This document shows positions 48,364 through 59,350 of a stretch of 64,000 nucleotides of DNA, in pieces; the stretch's first letter is position 1, and every line of letters starts with the position of its first letter. The position numbers were made by a program, and so were the translations under genes. The notes beneath the pieces are model-generated. The model was not told where the DNA came from and did no database searches. It saw only the letters and a program-made list of their open reading frames with translations. This stretch comes from Xylaria sp. FL1777. Its lineage: Eukaryota; Ascomycota; Sordariomycetes; Xylariales; Xylariaceae. The stretch lies in assembly GCA_022578965.1 (NCBI GenBank), contig MU400579.1:159475-223474 (forward strand), in the 5' to 3' direction.

Positions 48364-49779
48364 CTAGCTACTTTTTTTTTAGTTGCAATTTTTTTTGTAC
48401 AATGTTATTTAAAAGAAATAAAAAAAAATAGTTTTATAAAAAGTTAAATATTTAGTACTTTAGTTTTTGCAAAAAAAAGGGTTGCTTATATGTTTGCTTT
48501 TTTTGAACTTTATAATTATATAAAGCTTAGGTTTAAAGGTAGTTATTTTTTAAGTAAAGCATTTAAACTTTTATGCGGTTTAGTTATTACTAATATAATC
48601 GGGGTTTTTTGTTTTTATTGTTATATAGCTAACTAATGTTAGCTAATAGTATAAAATAAAGTATTAACAATAAGCAATTTATATTAAGGTTAATTAAAGG
48701 TTTTTTTTTTGTATAGTAGCAAGTTTAATAATATATTAAAGTATAAAAGCTAGGCTTTATTTATAAAAAAAGCTTAAATTTTGCAGTGCTTTTTGTTGCT
48801 TTTATATTTTTAGACTTTTTATTTTGTATAGCTGCTTATTTTGCTATTAGCTATTTTATATATATATATATATACTTATAATAGCTTTATATTTAGTTAT
48901 TTTTATATATATATTTATATATATATATATATATATACTTATATAATAGCTGCTTTACTATAGTATAATATTAGTAATTGCTAGCTTTATATTATAAGCT
49001 AAAACAGTGGTTATAATATTATATAACTATTAATTAATGATTTTAGTAATTAACTGTTTTTTTAGTTGCTATATATAAATGTATATATTTGTTTTTTTTT
49101 TATATAGTTTATTGTTTAAGTAGTTTGTTAATAATTGTTTATTATATAAAAAGTAACAAGTTTTAAGTTATATTAATGCTTTTGGTTAATATTAAGGTTT
49201 AGATTTTATATAGTGCTTTAATTGCTTTTACTATAGCTTAGATAATTTATTATAAAAGCTACTTTTATATAGTACTTATTTAGTTATATAGCATTATAGT
49301 TGCTTTATATAGCTAAAATGCTTGTATAAATTATAAAAGCTTTTTATTTTAAGGTTGCTAATAAATAATAAAATTTTAAAGTAATATATGTGCTATATAC
49401 GTTTAGCGATTACATAGTGCTTGTTATAATTATTATGCTTAAATAAATAAAAAAAGATTAAGTGTTATATAATAGTTTAATAAAAAAGATAAAAAAAAAT
49501 ATTAAGCATTTATGTATAGCTTAAAGAATAGTTATATAAAAAAAAATATAAAATTTGCAATGTTTTATAGTTTTTGGTGTTTTTTTTAAAATTAAATATA
49601 TTTGTTTATTGCTTTTTTATTTATTGTATAATTATTATAACGATTTTTGTACAAAAGTATTTTTTTGACTTTTTTTTTTAATTTGTTTATATAAAAGTTA
49701 TTTTTACTTTTTTTTTATAAATGTTTTTATTTGTATAGTTAGCTAGTTTGTAAATATTAGAGTTTTTAGCGCTTAGTTT

Positions 49780-50770
49780 AGTGTTTTTTTTATAAATGCA
49801 TTAGCTAAATTGTTTTTATTATTAATTTATTGTACTTTAGAGATTTTTTTTTTTTTGTACGACTCTTTAAATAATATAATATTAATTATAAGGCGTTTTT
49901 TTTAGGTAGTTTTTAGTTTTACTAAATAGTTATATAACGATTTTAAGTCTAAATATAGTATAGCAAGAATTAAAGGTATTTTTAGCATAGCTATGATTTT
50001 TTAAAGCGTTATACAAAAAGCTATAGTGCTATTAAAGCTATTTATTATGCTATATAATTTATTAGCTAATATACTTTATGTTATTTGCTTATATTTGCTA
50101 AAGTTTTAATGTATAATGTTTTTTTTAATTTTAAAAGCTAGGTTTTTTTTTGTATAGTGCTTTATTGCAAGTATAATAATAAATTTAAGTTATAAAGTTA
50201 TATTAATGTTGTTTATAAATAAACTGTTTGTAAAGATAAATAGTTTTATATAGCTTAAATCTAGAGGTATAAACATTAATTTGCAGTTATGATTATTTAT
50301 TTGCTACTTGATTTTATGGTTTAAATTTTTAATATTTGTTAGTGCTAAATTAGTTATTTAAGTAGTAGCTATAAGGTTATACGTAGCTTTTAGTTAATAA
50401 ATGCTATTTATGTAAGCACTACATGCGCGTTAGAAAATATATTACTGTGCGGCATTTTTTATACAAAGGTTAATTAAGGCTAGTTAGTTTGTTTAGCTTT
50501 TTTGCGTAAGCATTATATTTTTTTTGTATAAAAAAATAACTTGATTACTGTTAAATTTAATAGGGTAATTTTGTTATAAAGTTTTTTTTAGCTTTATATA
50601 AAACTTTGCTTTATATAATTTATGTTTTTTTTTATTAAGAATTTAGGTATAGCAAAGCTAAACATATTATTTGTTTGTAAACTTGTAATGCTAAATTTAT
50701 ATAAAGGTTTTAATATAAACAATAAATATAAGTTATATATAAAGATTATTATACTAAGTTTTTTATAGTA
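49780..50770 (-). pseudogene. Decayed copia reverse transcriptase / RNase H
   Basis: On the minus strand, 50666..50680 encodes LQTNN within ITSLQTNNMFSFAIPKFL. This matches a branch of fungal copia elements whose catalytic box is LQTDD, with both Asp changed to Asn (G-to-A). Downstream, 49905..49940 encodes SLYNYLVKLKTT, and after a frame change in an A-run 49795..49834 encodes VQ-stop-INNKNNLANAF. This fits the conserved RNase H tail (WINGxDNxADAxTK) after loss of Trp and Gly/Asp codons to G-to-A change. The order and spacing of RT and RNase H fit copia on the minus strand. Confidence 0.8.
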
Positions 50771-53700
50771 ATATTAGTAGTAAGTTTTAAATTAATATAG
50801 CTTTAATTTAGTTAGGTTATATAATAATTGTACGATTTATATAATAGTTTTTTTAAAATACTTTAAAATAAGTTTAAAAGATAATTATGCAAGGATTTTT
50901 TATGCAAGCTTGTTTTTTAATTATATGTATGCTTATATAATATTTCGAAGTTTGCTTAAAGCGTTAAAGTTTTAAATTAGCAAAGGGCTTAAGGCTAATA
51001 ATAGCTGTTGGCTTATTTGCTGGATTATTAGCAATTAAGTTAATACGGTTTTTTTTTTTATATTGTTATAGCTTTGCATAACTAATTTAGATTTTTTGTA
51101 TAGCTTAGTTATTTTTTTTTTGATTTTTTATACAAAGCAAGACTTAAAAATTTAAGTATTATTATGTTTGTTTGGATTATATTTTACGAACTAGAAAATA
51201 TTTTGTATAACGAGGTTATTAATCTTTGTAGTGTTTAATTTTTTAAACAGAGCGCTAGAAGTGCTAATAATGTTATTTTTGCGCAATTTCATTGCTAAGG
51301 CGTAGTTTTGTTTTTTTTTTAAAGTTAAAAACAGGTTGCTAATGTTTTGTACGAATGCTATAAAAAAGTTTTTAGTTTTTTTAGGTTTTTTGCGTTTTTT
51401 TTGTATAGCTAGTTTTATAGCTAGTTTTGTAGCAGTTGTGTTTTTTTTTTTACTATTTGCTAAAGTATGTTTAGTTGTATAGTAATATAGCTTAACTTGT
51501 GTTTATTTAAAGCAAATTAAGCTATTTATAAAGTTAATAATTATGTTAGGTTTTTTAATTAACTGTATTTTATATAGTTTTTTTTAGTTTTGTTTTTTAT
51601 GCTATATAAGGATTTTATTACGTAAGGGTAAAAATAATACTTTATATAAAGCTAGCTTATTATGTTTATAAATTGTGCAGCTAATTTTGATTTTTGCTTG
51701 TTTTTTGCGAAGCATTTTTATAGCTTTTTTAATTGCTTTAGCTTTTTATATAATATTTAGCGAAAAAGAAAAGTTTTAATTAACTTTTAAATATGCCTTA
51801 AATATAAGAAGCGTTAAAACTAAGCTATTAGGCTTTATAGTATTATTTAAAGCTTTAATTGCTATTTGTAAAATTGATTTATTTTTTATATAATAACTTA
51901 GTTTAGTTTTTAATATATTATACGTATAATAAAGAAGTTTATATGCTTTTTTTATTTTGCTAATAGCTTAGTAAGCTTTAATAGATATTTTTTAGCATTT
52001 TGTACTTATAATTTTAGCTTAGTTTTAAAATTCTTTAAATAAAAAGTTTATGCTAAAATTATGTATAATATAATCTAAAGGTTTTTAGTATACGTTAATT
52101 TAGCATTTATATAAAGCTTTTTAAGCGTTTTATGCAAATATAAATTTTAAGAATATAATTGCTTAAAATAATATAGCTATATTAATTATATGTAAAACTT
52201 GCTTATTGTTTATTTATATAGTATTAATTATAACTTTATAATTAAAGTTATAGTTATTTTTAATTATAAACTTAAAACAATAAAATGTTTAGTTATATAA
52301 CTAGTAATAATAGCAGAACTTTTAGATTTTTTTTAAAGCAAAGCAATTAATATTATAGCTTATATAATTAAGCATATTGTATAGTTTTTTTATATAAAGG
52401 TGTTTAAAGCGTTTATAAAGCTTTTAGAGTTTTGTTTTTGTAAAGTATAAACTTGTTTTATATAAGCTAGTATTAAAAAATAGGTGTTTTTATTTTTATA
52501 TAATAAGAATAGTTTTTTTGTTTTATTGTATAATAACGTTTTTTGTGTTATTAAAGTATATTTTTAAGTAATTAGCGTTTTTTAATAAAAATAAAAAAGA
52601 GGTAAAAGTATTTAGAATATAATATATAGTTATATTAAAAGCGTTTTTTATTTATATAGTGCTTATAGTACTTATAGTATTATTTTTGCTAAAACAAATA
52701 TAAGTATTATTTAAAGTTTAATTAACTTTTATATAAAGATATATTTAAAAGTATGCTTTTAATTAAGCTTTTTTTATTGTTAAATAGTTAAAAACGCTAA
52801 TATTTTAAAGTTTACTTTAGTAGTTTATATAATAATAATTGTTTAATATAAACTAATTATATAGCATTATTGTTTTATAGTTTTAAATGTTTTTTTTTGT
52901 TGTATAATAAAGAAATGTGCTGTTTATTAAATATTAAGTAGTTTAGTTATTAAATTTTTTATTGATATTTTTAGTATTGTTGTTTAACTTTGGATATTTT
53001 TTGCATTTTGTTACATATAAAGAGAATTTTTCTAGAGTAAGTTTTTAGCTATAGATTATTTTGTACGAATTAAAGAATACGTTTTTTATATAAGCTTTTT
53101 TTTAGAAGGTGTAGCATGTTAACTAGTAGCTTTTTTTTTAGCAAACGAAGTATTTTTTGTTTATATAAAAGTTCTAGTTTTTTTAGTTATAGCTTTAAAA
53201 GTAGTTTAGCTGTTTAGTTAATTAACTTAATAACTTTAGTATAAATTTAAGTTGTTAGTTTTTTATATAGCTATAGTTATATTTTTAGTTTATAAAGTAT
53301 AATTTATTGTTTTTTTATATAAAGGTTTTTGTTGTACTATTTAATGCTATATATAAATATGCTTATAAGTTAGCAAAGAATTTTTTATATGTAAGTTTTT
53401 AAAAAATTAATGCTATAGCTAACTTTAGTATATTTTAATATGTTTGTGTAACGTTTATACTTAGTTAAATTTTGCTTTAATAGCTAGCATTAAGTGCTTG
53501 TTATGCTTTTTTAAGCTTATTAAGCATTAATTTAAATATTTTATATAAAGCTAAGTTTAGGTTTTTTTTTTTTATTTATATAAAAAAAACTGTTGTTTAG
53601 TTAGCTTAATATTAGCTATAGTTTGTATTAGTATTAAAATAAATATTTATTGTACAATATATTTTACTTTACGTTTTGTTTAAACTAATGCAGTTAATAA

Positions 53701-55165
53701 AAAAGTTCTTTGTATGATTTTTTAAAATATATAGAAATATAGCATAATATTAGTTTTTTATAATTTTGATTTATTAGCAAGCAGTAATAAATAAATAAGC
53801 TTTGTTATATAATAAGTTATATAGTTTGCTTGTATAGTTTTAGCTTAAGTTTTAGCTTTTTTAAAAAGCAATATATTTATTAAGAAGTATAAATTTGTTT
53901 TGTATAAACTTTATTAAAGATAAGTTAAAAAACGTGCTTTTAACAGCTAGATTTAATGTTATATAAACATATGTTTTTTGTTTTAATATTTGCAGTAAAT
54001 AATGCTAAACGAAATATTTATATATTAGTTAAAAAATTGATTTATAGCTTGCTTTTGTTATATAAAGATTAAACAGCTTAAAGAAATTTTAGTGTTTAAT
54101 ATTTAGCTAAATTAATTATAGTTAATATTTATATTGTTATATTTAAAATTATACGTTAAAACTTGGGTTTTTAAAAAATAGTTTAATATATAAATAGTTT
54201 AAAAAGTTTTAATTATTGTATAAAAAAGTATTTAGCTATTAGCTTAGTGTTAAAAATGTTGCTAATAGTTAAATAATTATTATATAACAAATATTTAGTA
54301 GTTTTTTTGATTTTTTAATTGTGAAGTTTTTATAAGTTATTTTTATGAGCTTTTGGATTATAGTTGTTTTTAACGTTAGGTAGATTTTTTTTAACTTAAG
54401 GTTTTTAAGTAAAGCGTTTTGTATGCTTTAATAAATTTTCCGGAAATAATTTTCTGTTTATTTTCTAAAGGTTTTAGCGAACTTTTTTTAAAAGTAGTTT
54501 AGTAGTTTATAGAAATATAAATAATTAGCATAGTAGAATGCTAGCTTAATATTTAGCTTAATTTTAGTTATATAGCTAAGATTAATTTTTTAGCTTTATA
54601 TTTTAAAATTAATTTAAGCGTTTATTTGTTGTGTGTTTATTAAAACGTTTTTAGCTAAGTTTTTGTATATAAAGGTAATTAGCCTTAACTTTAAAAGCGT
54701 TATAAGCAGTTGTTTGTTTTTTTAAAACATAGTAGATTTAGTTAAATTATATAGTATATTTGATTTTATATTTAAGTTATATAAATTGCTGTTTTGTTTT
54801 TATATAGTAATATAATTAATATATTACTTAGTGTTTATATAGTAATATAGTTAAAAGGTAGCAAAGTTGCTTGTTATTTTTTTTATTTTGTTTTTAGTAT
54901 TAATAAACGGGTTAAAAGTTTGGTTTTTATACGTAAATAAATTAGATTTTTTTTTTTTTTTTTTTGTACGTGCTTACTTTAGCTAATTAAAAAGAATAAA
55001 TTAAACGATATGTTTATATGTTAAAGGAAAAACAAGCACAATATAAAGGACAAATTTCTTTTTAATAGGTTAAAATAAAAGTATATTGTACAATTTTATT
55101 ATTACTTTAGCTAATTTATGGTTTGTTGCAAATGGGTTAAAAGTGCAAATATAACTATTAATTAG

Positions 55166-55452
55166 TGTTAAATAAGCTTTGTATAATTGTACGTTTAATA
55201 TATATATGCTAAAACAAAGTATAATAATCTTTGTATTATAAGCTGTTTATATTTTGTATGTTTAAAAGAAAAAAAGGTTTGTATAAAGCAAAGGTTTTTT
55301 TTTATGTATAAGAATTTTGCTAGCGTACAAGCTAAGCTAACACTAAGATTACTTTAGTTTATGCAATAGCCCTTATACAAAGTGGTTTTTGTGCAAAACT
55401 TATTATACGTACTATATATAGGAGTTATAACTAATAACTAGTTATTTTAACA
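55166..55452 (-). repeat. Copia LTR (5' LTR)
   Basis: 287 bp, starting TGTTAAATAAGC and ending TTTTAACA, with an intact TGTTA/TAACA terminal inverted repeat. Followed by the TAATT target duplication. Confidence 0.9.
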
Positions 55453-56282
55453 TAATTACTATAATTATTTTTTAGCTTTTGCTTTTTATTAAGGTTTTTT
55501 TAGCTTTTGCTTGTTTTAATTAATAAAGTAAAGCTATTTTAAGCAGTATTAAAGATTTTAGTAAGTTTTTTATTAATTATATTATTTTTAAAACAATTAA
55601 TAAAGCATTGTTTTATTTTATTAGCATTATTTTTATTTTTAGCGTTATTTATAATGAAAACATGCTTAGAGCTACTAATTAAAGCTTTGCTTTTAAAAGT
55701 TTTATATTTATTTTAAATTTTGTTAAATTTGCTAAAAAAATTGTTGCAAAAAAGCTTGCTTTTAATAGTTATAAATTAGCTAATTTGCTTTTTTTAGTTT
55801 ATTTTAAAGTTTTTAGGCTATTTAGCCTTTGTTTTGCAGTTTTTTATATAATAGCTAATTTTATTATAATTAAAATATTTATTTTATATTATTTAAGCTA
55901 TAAATTTAGCTTTAGATTAGTTATTTTTATGTTTTATGATTTAGTTTATTTTTTGTTTATTAGTTTTAAGGTTTAAGATTATTAGTATTAATAATGTTTT
56001 AACGTAATTTATTAGTTAAATTTGCGTTATGCTTAGTTTTTTAGTAGTTTTAGCATTAATATTACATTTATAGTATAGTACTAAAGTGCTTTATAGTTAA
56101 ATTATTACTTTAAAAGTACTATAGATTTTTAGCTTAATTAACGTTATAGCTACTATACAAAATAATTATATAGCTTTTTTAATTATTTAGTTAATATTTA
56201 GGTTATTATTAAACTTTTTTATATATAGCTAAATTATTAGTGTAAAATTAGTTAATTTGTTAATAATAATATTGCAGGTTTA
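55453..56282 (-). mobile_element. Remnant of the older gypsy element, right-hand piece
   Basis: This T-rich segment follows the copia target duplication and continues to the gypsy insertion at 56283. Same strand bias as 44.5-48.1 kb, so I assign it to the 5' (gag side) part of the older minus-strand element. A 63-codon plus frame at 55785 is antisense. Confidence 0.45.
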
Positions 56283-56394
56283 TGTTACAAAATTAGCACA
56301 AGAGTGGCCTTTAAAGTAACTTAATGCCTTTATATATACTTTGCATCTTTTTTTTTGCTAGCTAAAGCCAAAGTTATATAATAACTTATTTAAC

Positions 56395-56495
56395 TTATTA
56401 AGCTTACAATAATTTAAAGCTTACTAAACTTATAGTAATTTAAAGCTTATTAAGCTTATAGTAATTTAATGCTTACTAAACTTATAGTAATTTAA
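56395..56495 (+). repeat. 26-bp minisatellite in the gypsy leader, 4 units
   Basis: Three full units and a partial of TTAYTAARCTTAYARTAATTTAAWGC. The equivalent array is present in the second copy at about 59463..59565, so it belongs to the element family. Confidence 0.8.
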
Positions 56496-58118
56496 AAAAA
56501 GTTATTACTTTTTTTACTTTTTTTTTGTTTATATAATTATATACTTCTTATATTTAATTATTTACTTAGTTTTAGTTTTTTAGCTATTAATTTTTTATAA
56601 CTGCTAAGCATTAATATATTTATTACTTTTAATTCTTTAAAACTTTTATTAATGCATAGTAATAAAAGTACTTTAAAAACTTTCCTAATGAACTACTATT
56701 AAAAATTCTATTATTACTTGCAAATTAAAACTTTAAAAGCAAACTTATTATATTAATATATAATAAGTTTATTATATTTTAATAGCTTTTTAATTAATAA
56801 AACTTAATACATAAAAATAAATATTAATATAAAAAATTAAATAACAAACAATTTACAAAATAAACTTTTAAAAGTATACTAAAAAAATATTTAAAAAACA
56901 AAAATGCTAAATAGCATTACATAAATAAACTTTACTTAATAATTAATAAACTAAATTTAAGTTATATTACTAAAAATAAAAAGTTAAAAATTAAGTTTAA
57001 AGATTTTAAAAACTTTTAAAACTAATAATGTACTAAAATAATAAACTTTAGTACTTTTATTAGCTATTTTTATTAAAAAAAAAGTAGTAATAAAAAAAAA
57101 GGAATTAAGCAATAGTAATAAAAAAAAACTAACATTAATGCTAGTATTACAAAACAAACTAGTTATTTTAACTTAAAAAATAGCTTAAATATTAAGCATT
57201 ATAACTTTTAAACTAACGTAAATATTAGCTATAATAATTAAAGCAATAATAATATTTACTACTATAATAATAAATTAAAGCTTTAAATAAATAATTATAT
57301 TATAACTAATATTAATATTATTATTAGCAAACTTAATGCTTACTTTTATTATTGCTATACTTAAAGTAATAACTTAAAATAAAAAACTTAATTTTTTATT
57401 ACTACTATTGCTTTTATTATTAAAATTATTTATAATATTAAAAATGCTAAATATTAAAAGTTTTAAACTTATTGCTTTAAAGCTTTATAATAAATTTATA
57501 AATATAAAAGCTTTTTTAATTTATATTAAACTTTATTTAAAATAGCACTTTATTACTATTATAAAAAAAGATTAAAAAATAATAACTATTTTATAGTTTT
57601 TGTTAAGAAAAATACTAAAATAGTTTTAATTTATTTTAAAAAATTTCTTAAAAGCTAACAAATTAACTAATTTTAAGCTAAAAACAAAAAAGATTTTTAA
57701 GAACTACGTTAAATTTAAAAATTAAATAAAAGCATTATTTAAAAACACTTAAAAAGCAAAACACGCAAAAAAAGCATTTTACTGCTTAAAACAAACAAAA
57801 GCAGCAGTAAATTACGCTATAAAATTTAAACAATTAATAATAATTTTAAAATTGCTTAAGCTTATATTATTTTACTTATTTTATAGTAAATTTAAAACTT
57901 AAGTTTAAAACAAACTATATAAAATAAATAAACTAGCAAAAATTAATATGTATATTAATATAGCTATTATAATTAATTAATAATTATTTAACTAATACTT
58001 TAAAACTAAAAAAACTAAAAAAAACAAAAAAAAGAATACTTAAGAAAATATTAAATAAAAGTTTAAGCAAATTAATAAAGTTTAAAAATAATAATCCTAA
58101 AATATATTTAAAGTTAAA

Positions 58119-58160
58119 TGTTATAATTGTAAAAAAAAAAAACACTTTTAAAAATAATGC
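58119..58160 (+). pseudogene. Gag nucleocapsid CCHC zinc knuckle (decayed)
   Basis: The plus strand reads C-Y-N-C-K-K-K-K-H-F-stop-K-stop-C. That is exact C-x2-C-x4-H-x4-C spacing, with two stops inside the last gap that could come from CAA-to-TAA change. At the same place in the second copy (about 61187) the first two Cys codons have become TAT (Tyr). The knuckle fixes both the gag region and the plus orientation of the element. Confidence 0.75.
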
Positions 58161-59350
58161 TAATTTAAAAAAAAGAACAAAAAAAAAAGCTATAAAAAGA
58201 AAAAGATTTTTTAATTTAAAAAAAAAGTACAAATTATAAAAGTTTAAAACAACAAAAAACAATAAAATAATTTAAAAAATATGTTTTTAAAGCAAAAATA
58301 TAAAGTTGCTATTTTAAGTTAAAATAAAAATGCTACATTAAATAAATTTAAATGCTTTATTTATATAAGTTAAAATAAACAAACATATAAATATTATTTA
58401 AAAGCTTTATAGTTATTAAAATAAATTATAAAAAGATATATTTGCTATATAAACAATTAAAGTTATTTAATATATAATTTAAAAAAATAGTTTAACTAAA
58501 AGTAATAAACAATAAAAAGTAATAAATTAATATAGTTAGTAAACTTATAAAATTACAAAAACTTTAAACTATTAAAGCTTAAAATATAGCTTAAAAAAAA
58601 GTTATATTTAAAAAAATAAAACTATAATTATAAATAGTATAATTACTAAATTAATTATAAACTATTAAAACATTTAGTTATTAAATAAACTTAAAAAAAC
58701 AAAACTTATAAAATTTTAAAGCAAAAACAAATAAAATTAAAAGCTATAAAAAATACCACAAAAAAAGAACTAATAAAAATAAACAAAGTATTTTTATAGC
58801 TTAAACTGCTTTAAATGCAACAAAACAAAAAAGCATTAATAGTTAACATAAAAACTAATATGTTTTAAAAACTAAAGCTAGTAATTTAACTAATTGCTAA
58901 AAGTTATTATTATAATAAAACTATAATAAAAAATAATAATAATATTTTATGCTTAAAAAATCTAAAACATAATAAAATATTATAAAATTATTATATAGTA
59001 TATTATTGCTACTAATATTTACTTAACAAACTAAAAAATAATTAGTTTTTTAAACAAATTGCAAAAACAAAAATATAAAACTTTTATAAATTAAAGTAAT
59101 TAGTTATAACTATAGTTTATTATAAAAATTTATAAAGATTTATAACATTTAAAAAAAATTTTAATTGTATTTATAACACTATTTTAAAAAAATGTAAAAA
59201 TAACTGCTATAAATATTACTAGCTAATTAAAATATAATTATACTAAAAAATAGTTGCTAAAAGCAAAAAAGCTTAAAAACTGCAATTTAAAGCTTAACTA
59301 GAAGCAAAAACAAAACAAAGCGTAATAATATTTAAAGTATAAAATAAAAC

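Larger units (their letters stand above)
48077..55452 (-). mobile_element. Complete Ty1/copia LTR retrotransposon, RIP-degraded, minus strand
   Basis: A 7,376-bp element bounded by two direct repeats of exactly 287 bp, each with TGTTA..TAACA ends (the left copy ends TAATA after a C-to-T change). It is flanked on both sides by the 5-bp target duplication TAATT (48072..48076 and 55453..55457). Coding sense is minus: copia reverse transcriptase near 50.67 kb and the RNase H C-terminus near 49.8-49.95 kb. The right LTR is therefore the 5' LTR. Next to the 3' LTR is a purine-rich run on the coding strand (A9G at about 48372), a candidate polypurine tract. Stops and indels make it non-functional. 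Confidence 0.9.
44538..56282 (-). mobile_element. Ty3/gypsy LTR retrotransposon, RIP-degraded, minus strand, interrupted
   Basis: The oldest layer of the nest. The parts belonging to this element are 44538..48071 and 55458..56282, separated by a copia insertion. Reverse-transcriptase and thumb motifs read on the minus strand at 46.7-47.0 kb. The left end is inferred from TGTTA at 44538, the same start as the other LTRs here, which coincides with the composition break. From the RT motif to that end is about 2.4 kb, room for RNase H, integrase and an LTR. At 56283 it is cut by a plus-strand gypsy element. Its own 5' LTR is not in the window. I did not identify gag or integrase motifs with confidence. 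Confidence 0.65.
56283..59350 (+). mobile_element. Plus-strand Ty3/gypsy element, first copy (5' part)
   Basis: Begins TGTTACAAAATTAGCAC, an LTR-like start. A TATA-like CTTTATATATAC lies about 45 bp in. Then come a four-unit 26-bp minisatellite and a long A-rich coding-sense region containing a Gag zinc knuckle. It stops where the second copy begins. The homologous second copy reads on past this point, so the junction is best explained as insertion of a sister element. The remainder of this copy should lie beyond the right edge. I cannot locate the end of the LTR because of mutation. Confidence 0.75.

Noticed and set aside
55785..55976. 63-codon hydrophobic plus-strand frame
   Set aside because: Composition is forced by T-rich RIP sequence; antisense to the older gypsy remnant, not a membrane protein.
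57984..58262. 92-codon Phe/Leu-rich minus-strand frame
   Set aside because: It is the antisense of the gypsy gag region that holds the zinc knuckle.
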